From: DATBRC01 sp036560485
GTDB lineage: Bacteria; Pseudomonadota; Gammaproteobacteria; Burkholderiales; Burkholderiaceae_D
DNA length: 64,000 bases
Direction of reading: 5' to 3'
Assembly (NCBI GenBank): GCA_036560485.1
Contig: DATBRC010000034.1
Coordinates: 59,088-123,087 of the forward strand
Positions 47,801 through 56,522 of the stretch are shown one piece after another. Every line of letters begins with the position of its first letter. The stretch's first letter is position 1. The notes under the pieces are model-generated. The model was not told the origin of the DNA. It made no database searches and was given only the letters and a program-made list of their open reading frames with translations. Both the position numbers and the translations under genes were made by a program.

Positions 47801-49804
47801 GCGGATCTTATTCCAGACGACTTCAACCAGGACGAATATCTCGAACTGGCTACCAAGACGAAAAATTACACCATCTTGTTTTATTACGGCGCGGAAAAAG
47901 CCATGCGCTGTTACTTGTTTGGCGACCCGGCCACTGCGATCGAGGCAGCGGATGCTGCCAGCAACCTGTTCTGGATATTTCAATCGCGTGCGCTTGCTCC
48001 TCTGCTTAATCTCTATCATTCGCTGGCATTACTAGCCTGTTGTTCCGATCCTGAAAAGCGGACTGCCTATCTTGGGAAAGTCGAGCAACTGCAAAAAGCC
48101 ATGGCACTGTGGGCAGCCAATGCGCCACAAAATTTTGCGCATAAATGGAATCTGGTGGAAGCGGAACGGCAGCGCGTGCTGGGCGATGTTGTCAAGGCAA
48201 AAGAACATTTCGACCGCGCCATATCGGGCGCCCGGCGCAACGGCTATTTGAACGATGAGTCGGTGGCGAATGAACTGGCCGGAAAATTTTATCTGTCGAT
48301 CGGCGACAACTACAGTGCACGTTATCATCTTGAAGAGGCATGCAACCGATATCGTGAATGGGGCGCCTATGCCAAGGTCGCTTTGATCGACAAGGAATAC
48401 GGCAATGTGCTGTACGACGAGCGTCAGCAAAGACAAGGTGAATCAGGGGCAGGCAGTCAGCAACATTCACAGAACAAGGCGATGGATGTGGTCGCCATCA
48501 CCAAAGCATCGCAGGCACTATCGAGCGAAATCCAATTGGATACGCTGCTTGAAAAATTCATGCGTATCATTACCGAGAACGCCGGTGCCGATACCGGCTT
48601 CCTGATTCTTCTGCGAAACGACAATCTGCTGGTCCAGGCCAGAACGGCTGAGAGCGAAGTGACCGTGTATGACGATCCGCAACCGGTCAACCGGAAGGAA
48701 CTGCCATTCAGCCTGCTCAATTATGTGAAGCGTACCCTTGAGCTCTTGGCGCTGGATGACATTCGTTTGGACAGCCGTTTCAACAATGATCCCTACATTC
48801 TCAATACAACGCCAAGTTCGCTATTGTGTGTGCCGATTATCAATCGGGAAAAACTGGTCGGCTTGCTCTATCTGGAGAATCGCCTGATCAGCAATGTGTT
48901 TTCGCCGGAACGCGTCGAACTGCTGCAAACGCTCGCCAGACAGGTTGCCATTTCGATGGAAAATGCAGAGTTGTATGACAGCCTCGAAGCCAAGGTCGAA
49001 CAACGCACTCTTGAATTGAGCAGCAAAAACCGTGAGCTTCAGCAAGCGCAGAAACAATTGGTCGAGTCGGAAAAAATGGCATCGCTAGGACAGCTTGTGG
49101 CCGGCATTGCACATGAAATCAATACGCCGATCGGCGTCAGTTTTACTGCCGCCACACATTTTTCCAAGCAGACCCAAAATTTGACGGGGAAATTCCAAAC
49201 AGCGCAGATCAAGAAATCCGACATGACGGAATATCTATCGTTGGCCGGTGAAACCAACGAACAATTGATCGCCAATCTTTCACGCGCATCGAAACTGATC
49301 CAGAGTTTCAAACAAGTGGCGGTTGACCAATCCTTTGACGCCACCCGCCAATTTGAACTGGACGATTATCTGAATGAGCTGATCCTGAGCCTGGCGCCGG
49401 CAGTCCGTAAATCCGGCCACTCCACCCAACTGTCCTGCCCGCCCGGAATCGTCATGAAGGGCTACCCAGGTGCGCTCGCACAAGTCATCACCAATTTGAT
49501 CATGAATGCGCTGGCACATGCATTTGAAGGTATCCAGGGCGGGATCATCACAATCAGCGCCAAACAGTTTGGCGACAATATTGAACTGAATTGCCAGGAC
49601 AACGGCGTAGGTATTCCGGAAGACATTTTGCCAAAGATTTTCGATCCATTCTTCACCACGCGCCGCTCTGCGGGAGGCAGCGGTTTGGGATTGCACATTG
49701 CCTATAATTTGGTGACGCAAAAGCTGCATGGGCGGATTGGATGCGATAGCAAGGTCGGTGCCGGGGCCAAGTTTTGGTTGAGTCTGCCTATCGAAATAGA
49801 ATAA
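44852..49804 (+). CDS. Pseudokinase-AAA-GAF-histidine kinase giant sensor
   Basis: A 1650-residue multidomain sensor. Residues about 10-190 are the C-lobe of a Ser/Thr kinase fold (YSSPEQTGRTNRQVDLRTDY, YSLGVILYEM) with no N-lobe; HRD is replaced by VYKTLTPH and DFG by NLASPG, so it is a pseudokinase. Residues about 210-470 are an AAA-type ATPase with Walker A GYSGIGKSS and LFLDDLQWAD. A long helical repeat region follows to about 1180. A GAF domain (about 1220-1370) precedes a coiled coil, then HisKA with GIAHEINTPIG (His near 1427) and HATPase with DNGVGIP and GLGLHIA. Start set by resemblance; frame extends upstream to 44633. It likely phosphorylates the two flanking receiver proteins. Confidence 0.88.
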   Translation: MEAISEKITASVHVARNFSTAAFLEQAIHLVEALERLHNTKTVYKTLTPHCFQIDPATHAVNLASPGTVRAGSYLEILTYSSPEQTGRTNRQVDLRTDYYSLGVILYEMVCGIPPFSSTDPMELLHGHLARMPAPPEQVNPQLPGIVGSIIMKLLAKRPEDRYQSDAGLLHDLQHCLNELQGGKSQIADFLIGLNDISDRLQIPQKLYGREKEIGLLFEVLDRTARGMPELILVTGYSGIGKSSLVQEIRAPIIGRRGYLLSGKFDQLKKSTPYSAIIQALDGFLKQILTESEEQLQNWRAEILAALGNSAQVFVELLPRLEQIIGKQPEVGAANPAEVQNRFNAMLQRFLRMLAKPEHPAALFLDDLQWADAASLKLIKFICADLNDASILLVGAYRDNEVDQTHPLTSTLDDIRAGKTPVHEIRVTPLPLASIEDMLADAFHKTCFAVRELAALIDEKTGGNPFFIHQFLDTLYKEKLIYLDGKRQWSWNIAGIKDLAITNNVVDLLSKAMSNFPQPTQLAISCAAAIGNSFTLGTLTTVMEQAVETTHEDLQPSVAAGLLIDLDALTDDVGLPDRNFRFLHDRVQQAAYELVKLGGKPALHYRIGQLLLGNTNIESLSDDKLFMLVEHLNCGVELITQSNERIQLARLNCTAAKKAKLSAAFAIAMEYLNRARDLLPENIWQSDYELAFNVYFETADIERLSLNYAKADALCEVVMANTQSQLHKAMVLELKLERYRSANNYQQAIVTGLEALALFGIDLPVDPTQEQYEEGLARMKKLELGKNIDAVLQGPVMTNPNYVVLTRIFASLLPCVWNGSPRLWPALIYEQGKILMENGHTGVCYQTYAAYAVTLSAKPETAQEGERIGRLAVAIAEKFGDTTMRNRAMLSYAAFYASWTRHLAETPPMLLEVYEYAANVGDIEYLNYALIFGYTHHFLIGTPLPKLAQLSRKYKEIFKKFGSNQYRLTYAIDRMIVTLSDKDADLIPDDFNQDEYLELATKTKNYTILFYYGAEKAMRCYLFGDPATAIEAADAASNLFWIFQSRALAPLLNLYHSLALLACCSDPEKRTAYLGKVEQLQKAMALWAANAPQNFAHKWNLVEAERQRVLGDVVKAKEHFDRAISGARRNGYLNDESVANELAGKFYLSIGDNYSARYHLEEACNRYREWGAYAKVALIDKEYGNVLYDERQQRQGESGAGSQQHSQNKAMDVVAITKASQALSSEIQLDTLLEKFMRIITENAGADTGFLILLRNDNLLVQARTAESEVTVYDDPQPVNRKELPFSLLNYVKRTLELLALDDIRLDSRFNNDPYILNTTPSSLLCVPIINREKLVGLLYLENRLISNVFSPERVELLQTLARQVAISMENAELYDSLEAKVEQRTLELSSKNRELQQAQKQLVESEKMASLGQLVAGIAHEINTPIGVSFTAATHFSKQTQNLTGKFQTAQIKKSDMTEYLSLAGETNEQLIANLSRASKLIQSFKQVAVDQSFDATRQFELDDYLNELILSLAPAVRKSGHSTQLSCPPGIVMKGYPGALAQVITNLIMNALAHAFEGIQGGIITISAKQFGDNIELNCQDNGVGIPEDILPKIFDPFFTTRRSAGGSGLGLHIAYNLVTQKLHGRIGCDSKVGAGAKFWLSLPIEIE

Positions 49805-49835
49805 TCAAAATTAAAATAATGAGAACGGAGATGCA

Positions 49836-51368
49836 ATGGCTACTCAGGATGACGACGAAATATATTTTTTCGGCGAAGATGTCGAGCAAGCGCCGCAAAT
49901 AAACCAAGGCACACCGCTCGCGATCGCCCCGTGGAAAGTCTTGATGATCGATGATGCACCTGAAGTACACCAGGTGACACGTTTGGTGTTGCGCGCTGCC
50001 AGTTTTCTTGATCGCCCCATCGAATTTATCAGTGCGTATAGCGCGGCGGAAGGACGCACACTGATTGAGCAACATCCCGACGCGGCCGTGGTCTTTCTCG
50101 ATGTCGTCATGGAAACTGACCATGCCGGTCTTGAAATGGTCAAGTTCATTCGTGAAAAGGTCAACAACAAACTGATTCGCATCATTCTGCGCACCGGCCA
50201 ATCCGGTCTGGCGCCTGAAACCGAAGTAATACAGCATTACGACATCAACGATTACAAGGATAAATCGGAACTATCGGACGACAGGTTGCTGACGACGCTC
50301 ATCGTTGCGCTGCGGTCTTACAACGACATAGTGACGATCGAGCAAAGCCGTCGCGGGCTGGAGCAGATTTTGCATAGTTCGACGGAACTGATGCAAGTAC
50401 GTTCCACCGAAATGTTTTTGTCGGGCCTGTTAAAGCAATTGCAGGTCATGTTCAATTTCGGTCAGGATGCCATTCTTTGCGCCCGCAGCAAACCTGACAG
50501 CGAGCGTACCACTCTTCCCGCCCCAATGATTTTGGCTGGATCAGGGCATTACGAACATATGGTTGGCGATGGGCTCAACGAGGTTGAGGCACTAACATGC
50601 AAAGAAGATATATTGCATGCATTTGAATCCGGTCGCGGCAGCTTTACCGAAGGCCATTATTCGATTTATTTTTATTCCCGCGATGTATTCGAGATTGTCA
50701 TTCTGTTTGAATCGCCGCGCGCACCAACCGCCTTTGACAACACGCTGGTCAGCGTATTCTGCAATACGGCAGCGATCAGCCTCTCCAACATTCACCTGCT
50801 CGAAACCTTGGAGCAGAAGGTCGATGAACGAACCGATGCATTAAGCAAAGCCAATCTGGAATTGCAGATCATGGCCAGCACCGACATGCTGACGAATATA
50901 CATAACCGCAGAAGCCTGTTCGAGCTCGGTAACAAGCAACTTCAAATTGCGCGGCGTTATGAGCGCCCATTGACACTCATCATCATGGATGTCGATCACT
51001 TCAAGAACATCAACGATACCTATGGACATGCGGTCGGCGACCTGGTGCTGAAACATATTGCAAAAGCCTGCAAATCGCTGTTGCGCAGTGCAGATATCCT
51101 GGGCCGTTATGGTGGTGAGGAATTTGTTGCATTGTTCCCCGAGACCGATATTGATGGCTCGGCGATCATCGCAGAGCGCCTGCGCACCATGGTGCAAAAC
51201 CTGACAATACCTGAGATCAATGATTTCTCCAACGTCACAATCAGCCTGGGTGTTGCTACGCTCTTGCCGAGCGATACCGACATCAGCCAAACCATCAGCC
51301 GGGCGGACAAGGCTTTATATCAAGCCAAGCAGCAAGGGCGCAACAAGGTGATTTTCTTTCAGGCATAA
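49836..51368 (+). CDS. Receiver-GGDEF response regulator (diguanylate cyclase)
   Basis: A 510-residue response regulator. Its receiver (about 30-150: VFLDVVMETDHAGLE, NDYKDKSEL) is a close paralogue of that at 42777-44615, including an acidic N-terminus. A middle region (about 165-325) matches the DUF3369/GAF-like segment common after such receivers, then a coiled coil. The C-terminal GGDEF domain has YGGEEFVALFP and RSAD inhibitory site, so a working diguanylate cyclase is likely; there is no EAL domain. It follows the giant kinase by 31 bases and must share its transcript. Confidence 0.9.
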   Translation: MATQDDDEIYFFGEDVEQAPQINQGTPLAIAPWKVLMIDDAPEVHQVTRLVLRAASFLDRPIEFISAYSAAEGRTLIEQHPDAAVVFLDVVMETDHAGLEMVKFIREKVNNKLIRIILRTGQSGLAPETEVIQHYDINDYKDKSELSDDRLLTTLIVALRSYNDIVTIEQSRRGLEQILHSSTELMQVRSTEMFLSGLLKQLQVMFNFGQDAILCARSKPDSERTTLPAPMILAGSGHYEHMVGDGLNEVEALTCKEDILHAFESGRGSFTEGHYSIYFYSRDVFEIVILFESPRAPTAFDNTLVSVFCNTAAISLSNIHLLETLEQKVDERTDALSKANLELQIMASTDMLTNIHNRRSLFELGNKQLQIARRYERPLTLIIMDVDHFKNINDTYGHAVGDLVLKHIAKACKSLLRSADILGRYGGEEFVALFPETDIDGSAIIAERLRTMVQNLTIPEINDFSNVTISLGVATLLPSDTDISQTISRADKALYQAKQQGRNKVIFFQA

Positions 51369-51420
51369 CGCTTTTGCGATTTCCCCAACAGAAGTAAGCT
51401 TGTTAGGGTAAAGTGTCGCG

Positions 51421-52614
51421 ATGTCCGAAAATCACACTCAAGCGCCCTTAAAAGAAAGCGACGCATCAAGCCCATCAAGCGCATCCAACACTCCACCCAT
51501 GATCAGCTGGGTAGATGCTGATGTGATTCACTCCGCTCGCTGGCGATCCGAAAGCGGTGCATTGCCACCCAAACGGGTTGTGATAGCAGATGACCGCATG
51601 ACTGCCGACACGGCCTATCGGCTGGCGTGTGAAGGTACGGCAATGTTGTGGCGTGGCGATTTCCAGAATGCACGCCAATTACTGCAAGCGATGGCGCGCC
51701 GCATTGATCGCAAACCAAAGAAGCCACGTGCAGCGCCGGCTTCACTGACCGATGCATTCAACTTGCATCGTCAAGCGCAATCGCAGCGTGCGCGCACCTT
51801 GGCAATGCTGTTGCTGCCGCTCGATAGCGAGTACAACATCCCGCTGCGGCGCGCACCCGATGTACAGCAAGCCTGTATCGAAGCCTACGGTCCGGCAGAA
51901 CAAGCATCGGTTGTCTCGTTACGTGAACTGCAAGGTTTGATCGGTGCGCATGAATGGCGCAAGAAGGGTGTGGAAATTCCTGCGCTCGGTGATCGCATCC
52001 ATCCGTATTACGGCGTGTTCTCTCCGGTACGCGGCGAATATATCAATCTGGTCGCGGAAGCGCCGTTGCCCTCTTTACAATTGGCGTTCGACATCGGCAC
52101 AGGAACCGGCGTGTTGTCCGCTGTGCTGGCACGTCGTGGCGTTCAGCATATCGTCGCCACTGATCAGGATCCGCGCGCGCTGGCATGTGCACGCGAGAAT
52201 TTGGCAAGGCTTCAGTTAACCAATCAAGTCGACGCCATTCAAGCAGATCTTTTTCCGCAAGGACGTGCGCCGCTGATCGTGTGCAATCCACCATGGGTGC
52301 CGGCACGCCCCAGCTCACCAGTCGAGCATGCGATCTACGATCCTGACAGCAGAATGTTGCGCGGATTTTTGAACGGACTTGCTGCACACCTTGAACCAAA
52401 AGGCGAAGGCTGGTTGATCCTCTCCGATTTCGCCGAACATTTAGGCTTGCGGTCCAGAGCAGAATTGCTTGCGATGATCGACGGTGCCGGTTTAAAAGTA
52501 TCAGGGAAAATCGATGTTCGTCCGCATCACCCCAAGGTCGCTGATGAAACAGATCCGCTGCATGCTGCGCGCGCAGCAGAAATCACTTCGCTGTGGCGAC
52601 TTGCCATTCGCTGA
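51421..52614 (+). CDS. Class I SAM methyltransferase with NPPW motif
   Basis: A 397-residue protein with a SAM-binding Rossmann domain in the second half: motif I FDIGTGTGVLSAVLARRG (near 222) and the catalytic VCNPPWVP (near 288). NPPW marks methyltransferases acting on amide or exocyclic nitrogens, such as PrmC, RlmG and similar enzymes. The first 150 residues hold no clear domain but may bind the target, which I cannot name. Spacing of about 50 bases from the c-di-GMP gene upstream suggests a separate unit. Confidence 0.8.
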   Translation: MSENHTQAPLKESDASSPSSASNTPPMISWVDADVIHSARWRSESGALPPKRVVIADDRMTADTAYRLACEGTAMLWRGDFQNARQLLQAMARRIDRKPKKPRAAPASLTDAFNLHRQAQSQRARTLAMLLLPLDSEYNIPLRRAPDVQQACIEAYGPAEQASVVSLRELQGLIGAHEWRKKGVEIPALGDRIHPYYGVFSPVRGEYINLVAEAPLPSLQLAFDIGTGTGVLSAVLARRGVQHIVATDQDPRALACARENLARLQLTNQVDAIQADLFPQGRAPLIVCNPPWVPARPSSPVEHAIYDPDSRMLRGFLNGLAAHLEPKGEGWLILSDFAEHLGLRSRAELLAMIDGAGLKVSGKIDVRPHHPKVADETDPLHAARAAEITSLWRLAIR

Positions 52615-52714
52615 ACACATAACAACAAAGTAGCAATAGTCGATTTGCAAAACCAATTTGCCAAACTAATTTCTCAAACTATTCGGCTATCGATCTCACC
52701 TGGAAACACTTACC

Positions 52715-53293
52715 ATGCTCATCATCACTATCAAACAAGGCAAAGAAAAAAGTCTGCTGGAACGTCAACCGTGGATTTACGCATCAGCGGTGGAACGAGT
52801 GGATGGCAAACCGGCCGAAAAAATGAAACCCGGTGCGACAGCATTAGTGCAATCTTCTTCAGGCAAATTTTTGGCACGCGCTGCGTACAATTCCAAATCG
52901 CAAATCCGTGCGCGGGTTTGGAGCTTCGACCCGGATGAGCCGGTTGATCATGCGATGATCAAGCGCCGCGTCAAAGCGGCTGTTGCTGCACGCGGCGGCA
53001 ATAGCAAAACATCTGTTAAAAAACCCCTGCATTTAATTTTGGGTGAAGAAGATGGCTTGTCCGGCTTGCTGGTCGATTGGTTTCGTACAGGCCCCGGCTA
53101 TTTGGTATGCCGATTCCAAGCCGCCGGCGTTGATGCTTGGAAAGTGCCGCTCGTGCAAGCGCTGATCGCGGAAACCGGTTGCAAAAATGTGTACGAACGT
53201 TCGGATGAACTGATGCGCAAAGGCGAAGGTTTGCCCATACTGGACGGTGCATTGGCGGGCGACGAGCCGCCGGATGACATACTGCGTGCCTGA
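52715..53293 (+). pseudogene. RlmI-like 23S rRNA methyltransferase, C-terminally truncated
   Basis: A 192-residue frame equal to the first half of RlmI (about 395 residues). The PUA domain (1-80: KSLLERQPWIYASAVERVDG) and the EEHEE-type central domain (LHLILGEEDGLSGLLVDWF) are present. It ends at GALAGDEPPDDILRA, exactly before the Rossmann domain that binds SAM. What follows is not coding for the missing part in any frame. So it cannot methylate; it is either a pseudogene or a PUA-only RNA-binding protein. Confidence 0.75.
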
Positions 53294-53296
53294 CAA

Positions 53297-53314
53297 AAAA
53301 ACACGCCTGTTTTT
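53297..53314. terminator. Short AT-rich hairpin after truncated rlmI
   Basis: AAAAACA and TGTTTTT pair around a CGCC loop directly after the stop codon. The stem is weak but symmetrical with U-rich downstream strand; it may act as a weak terminator. Confidence 0.35.
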
Positions 53315-53454
53315 CTAAAACTTCATTAGATAAGGGGCGATGGGCCAAATTTCAAGACCTTGAAATGCATGGACCGAGATCACATATCGGAAACAGCGGG
53401 TGCTCATCGGAGGCCCGCATTTCTCATATCGCTTATTTTTTGGAGGATATCCCC

Positions 53455-53910
53455 ATGCGTACTTATGACTTTGCCCCACTCTATCGTTCTGCCATTGGCT
53501 TTGATCGCTTGGCACAATTATTCGACGATGTACAACGAGCTGAAACACAGACCAGCTACCCGCCTTACAACATTGAACTGGTGGCCGACGACAAATACAG
53601 CATCACGATGGCAGTCGCCGGATTTTCACGCTCTGAAATCGACGTTGAAATCGAAGGCGGCGCATTGAAAATCACAGGCCGTAAACAAAAGGATGAAGCA
53701 AAGCATACCTACCTGCACCGCGGCATTGCTGCACGTGACTTCGAGCATCGCTTCCAACTCGCCGAACACGTCAAAGTGGTCAGCGCCAAACTGGATAACG
53801 GTTTGCTGACGATCGAACTAGTACGTGAAATTCCGGAGACATTGAAGCCGCGTAAAATCGTGATTGACGGCGGCGATAACGTTCAAGTTCTGGAACGCAA
53901 AGCAGCGTAA
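53455..53910 (+). CDS. Hsp20-family small heat shock protein
   Basis: A 151-residue IbpA-type small heat shock protein. The N-terminus RSAIGFDRLAQLFDDVQRA is typical of IbpA/IbpB. The alpha-crystallin domain runs from about residue 35 (YNIELVADDKYSITMAVAGF, then SRSEIDVEIEGGALKITG) and the conserved C-terminal part is HRGIAARDFEHRFQLAEHVK with GLLTIELVREIPE. It holds unfolded proteins during heat stress. GGAGG lies before the ATG at 53455. A good terminator follows. Confidence 0.93.
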   Translation: MRTYDFAPLYRSAIGFDRLAQLFDDVQRAETQTSYPPYNIELVADDKYSITMAVAGFSRSEIDVEIEGGALKITGRKQKDEAKHTYLHRGIAARDFEHRFQLAEHVKVVSAKLDNGLLTIELVREIPETLKPRKIVIDGGDNVQVLERKAA

Positions 53911-53977
53911 ATTATCGACACTACGGTACAGAAATAGATTTTCCGTACCAATCGGATTTCGACAATCCATTAAAAGC

Positions 53978-54014
53978 AAAAGCGGAAGGATGCCTATCCT
54001 CCTTCCGCTTTTTT
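53978..54014. terminator. Bidirectional terminator between hsp20 and the MBL gene
   Basis: AAAAGCGGAAGGA and TCCTTCCGCTTTT pair over 13 bases with a nine-base loop, followed by six T on the plus strand and flanked by A-rich sequence on the other side. It sits between two convergent genes, so it can stop both. Confidence 0.85.
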
Positions 54015-54029
54015 CATTGGGAAAACGTA

Positions 54030-55010
54030 TTACCTAATCATCGCATAATCCACCGGCACCCAGGTAAAGCCACTGCCATTCGCGCGCAAATGTCCCAATC
54101 CGGGAAATGACAAATGTGCGCCTGCGACCAGGTAGCCCTTCTTGGCAGCATCGGTAAAAACGCGTTTGCGCTGTGCTACAGCCGACTTTGTATCGGTATC
54201 AAAACTGATCGCGACTGATGGATTGTTGAACTGTACCGCCGCCACATGAATCAAATCGCCCATGACAACAAACTTCTGTCCATTGCTTTCAATTTCATAG
54301 GCACTGTGTCCCGGAGTGTGTCCGTATGCTGCCTTTGATTTTATGCCCGGCATCAACTCTGTGTCGCCACTAAAAGGTTTGAAATGTCCGGCTTGCACAT
54401 ACGGATTTAAGGATGCCATCGCGCCCTTAAAAAAATCTTTGGAATCAGCAGGCGCCTTGTCCATGTTTTCCTGGCTGAGCCAATAGTCTGCATCGCGCTT
54501 GTCGGCCCGCACGATTGCATTCGGAAACGCCATCTTGCCGCCACTCATCAGACCGCCAATGTGGTCGCCATGCATATGCGTGATATAAATCTCATCGACT
54601 TGTTCCGGTTGGTAACCGGATGCTTTTAAATTGGTCAGCAAATTTCCCAGCGTTGGGCCGAACAGACCTGCGGCGCCGGTATCGATCAAAACAAGTTTAG
54701 GGCCGGTGTTGATCAGATATGCGTTGACCGATGTCTGCAACGGTGACGATTCAAACGATTTGGCAAGCGCTTTGTCTACCTTGGCCGGTGTCGTGTTGGT
54801 CAATATCTTGTCGACCGGAAGCGTAACCGTCCCATCCGACAATGCCGTCACTTCAAAATTGCCAACCATGATTCGATAGTAACCGGGTGCCTGCGTTTTG
54901 ACCATTGGCGCTGCTGCATATGCATCTTCAATCAATATAGAACTTAAACTCGCACTCGCGATGAATGCAACCAACAATGTTGTTCGGATCAATGCATGTG
55001 TTCTTTTCAT
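54030..55010 (-). CDS. Secreted metallo-beta-lactamase-fold hydrolase
   Basis: A 326-residue protein with a signal peptide (about 1-33) and a metallo-beta-lactamase fold. The metal motif THMHGDHIGG (about residue 144) is complete, with further ligands in HTPGHSAYEIE and VMGDLIHVAAVQF. The family includes AHL lactonases, arylsulfatase-like and other periplasmic hydrolases; the substrate is not known. It is monocistronic, converging with hsp20, and a hairpin lies upstream. Confidence 0.85.
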   Translation of the reverse strand: MKRTHALIRTTLLVAFIASASLSSILIEDAYAAAPMVKTQAPGYYRIMVGNFEVTALSDGTVTLPVDKILTNTTPAKVDKALAKSFESSPLQTSVNAYLINTGPKLVLIDTGAAGLFGPTLGNLLTNLKASGYQPEQVDEIYITHMHGDHIGGLMSGGKMAFPNAIVRADKRDADYWLSQENMDKAPADSKDFFKGAMASLNPYVQAGHFKPFSGDTELMPGIKSKAAYGHTPGHSAYEIESNGQKFVVMGDLIHVAAVQFNNPSVAISFDTDTKSAVAQRKRVFTDAAKKGYLVAGAHLSFPGLGHLRANGSGFTWVPVDYAMIR

Positions 55011-55052
55011 CGAAACCTCCAGTAAATGAAATCACAAAAAATACGCAGTTAC

Positions 55053-55080
55053 CCCCTCTCCCACATCAGTGGGAGAGGGG
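55053..55080. repeat. 12-bp stem REP-like hairpin
   Basis: CCCCTCTCCCAC and GTGGGAGAGGGG pair perfectly around ATCA. Identical-style hairpins of CTCTCCC/GGGAGAG are scattered in many beta- and gammaproteobacterial genomes, so this is likely a dispersed palindrome rather than a terminator; no T run follows on either side. Confidence 0.65.
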
Positions 55081-55140
55081 ACTCAATGCGTAAGCCATAA
55101 TCACAAAAATACGCCAGCGATGTGATGCTGCGTACCGCTA

Positions 55141-56253
55141 TCATTGCCCGGTCTGCGCCGGCAAAAATAAATCTTTATATTCACGCGGTTGCGACCGCAA
55201 ATATTGTTTCGGTGCAGTGACTTGCGCACCCAATTTCGCCGCAGCATGCCACGGCCAGCGCGGATCGTAGAGCATCGCACGCGCCATCGCAATCGCATCA
55301 GCCTCACCATTGGCAATGATCGATTCCGCATGTTCCGGCTCGGTGATCAAGCCAACGGCGAAGGTTGGCAATCCAACTTCTGCTTTCACCCGTTGCGCAA
55401 ACGGCACTTGATAACCGGGGTTCAATGGAATTGCTTGTGCAGGTGAGAGACCGCCGGACGACACATGGATCGCTGCACAGCCATGCTCTTTCAGCTTCTT
55501 CGAAAATGCGACCGTGCCTTCGATATCCCATCCGCCGGGTACCCAGTCGGTTGCGGAAACACGTACCCACACCGGCAATGCAGCCGGCACTGCTGCGCGC
55601 ACCGCGTCAAATACTTCAAGCGGAAAGCGCATCCTGTTTTCCAGGCTACCGCCATATTCATCGGTGCGCTGATTCGACAGCGGTGATAAAAATTCATGCA
55701 GCAGGTAACCATGCGCGGCATGGATTTCGATGCCATCAAGACCGAGGTGCACCGCACGCCGAGCGGTTTTAACGAAGTCGTCGCGCACCCGGTCGAGACC
55801 TGCGCGATCCAATGCTATCGGCGCATTATCGCCTTGAGAAAACGGGACAGCCGATGGCGCTTGTGTTTGCCATCCATCCGGCTGGTTGGGCGGAATCTGT
55901 GCGCCGCCTTCCCACGGCACATGGCACGACGCCTTGCGACCTGCATGCGCCAACTGTATCGCGATTGGAATCGGTGAATACTTTCGGATCGCCGCAATCA
56001 CGCGCGACAATGCTGCTTCATTCTGATCGGAATACAAACCCAGATCCTGCGGCGTGATGCGCGCTTCCGGCGACACGGCAGTCGCTTCGATAATCAATAG
56101 GCCCGCGCCTGATAAAGAAAGATGGCCGAGATGCATCATGTGCCAATCGGTGGCGGAACCTTCTTCTGCCGAATACTGGCACATCGGTGCGATGACAATA
56201 CGATTTGGCAAGCGAAGCTCGCCGAGTTGTAGCGGTGCAAATAGATGGCTCAT
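55141..56253 (-). CDS. Old yellow enzyme family NADH:flavin oxidoreductase (YqjM-like)
   Basis: A 370-residue FMN enzyme of the YqjM (class II, thermophilic-like) branch. MCQYSAEEGSATDWHMMHLG has the Cys near residue 25 that tunes the flavin. QLAHAGRKAS has a substrate-binding His. HAAHGYLLHEFLSPLSNQRT, DEYGGSLENRMRF and VRVSATDWV follow in the right order. These enzymes reduce activated C=C bonds with NAD(P)H and often respond to electrophilic stress. The start at ATG 56253 is by homology. Monocistronic. Confidence 0.93.
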   Translation of the reverse strand: MSHLFAPLQLGELRLPNRIVIAPMCQYSAEEGSATDWHMMHLGHLSLSGAGLLIIEATAVSPEARITPQDLGLYSDQNEAALSRVIAAIRKYSPIPIAIQLAHAGRKASCHVPWEGGAQIPPNQPDGWQTQAPSAVPFSQGDNAPIALDRAGLDRVRDDFVKTARRAVHLGLDGIEIHAAHGYLLHEFLSPLSNQRTDEYGGSLENRMRFPLEVFDAVRAAVPAALPVWVRVSATDWVPGGWDIEGTVAFSKKLKEHGCAAIHVSSGGLSPAQAIPLNPGYQVPFAQRVKAEVGLPTFAVGLITEPEHAESIIANGEADAIAMARAMLYDPRWPWHAAAKLGAQVTAPKQYLRSQPREYKDLFLPAQTGQ

Positions 56254-56404
56254 CTTTTTCGATCCTTGGAATTTTTCTCGTTCACGTCTGCATCATTCGT
56301 ATCAGCATGTGAATATTTTTACATGCTTTCAGAATTCATGCTGACAGGCTGAAAAAATGCACCAAGGGAAAATGATGTGTTGATTAAAACAAGTTGATCA
56401 GTAC

Positions 56405-56495
56405 CGTAGGTCGGAAAAGCGTAGCGCCTTCCGACGTTTTGTAAATGGCTGCATTCTGCATTTTGTCGGAAGGCGCTGCGCTTTTCCGACCTACG
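56405..56495. repeat. Paired inverted repeat (REP-like)
   Basis: Two 31-base arms, 56405-56435 and 56465-56495, are inverted copies with one mismatch. Each holds CGTAGGTCGGAAAAGCG and a C-T-T-C-C-G-A-C block. The 29-base loop is unrelated. Palindromic units of the TAGGTCGGA type are common dispersed repeats in proteobacteria and are often moved by a RAYT transposase; no such gene lies here. Confidence 0.85.
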
Positions 56496-56522
56496 TGCTA
56501 CCCGCTAGATGTATCGTTGCAT

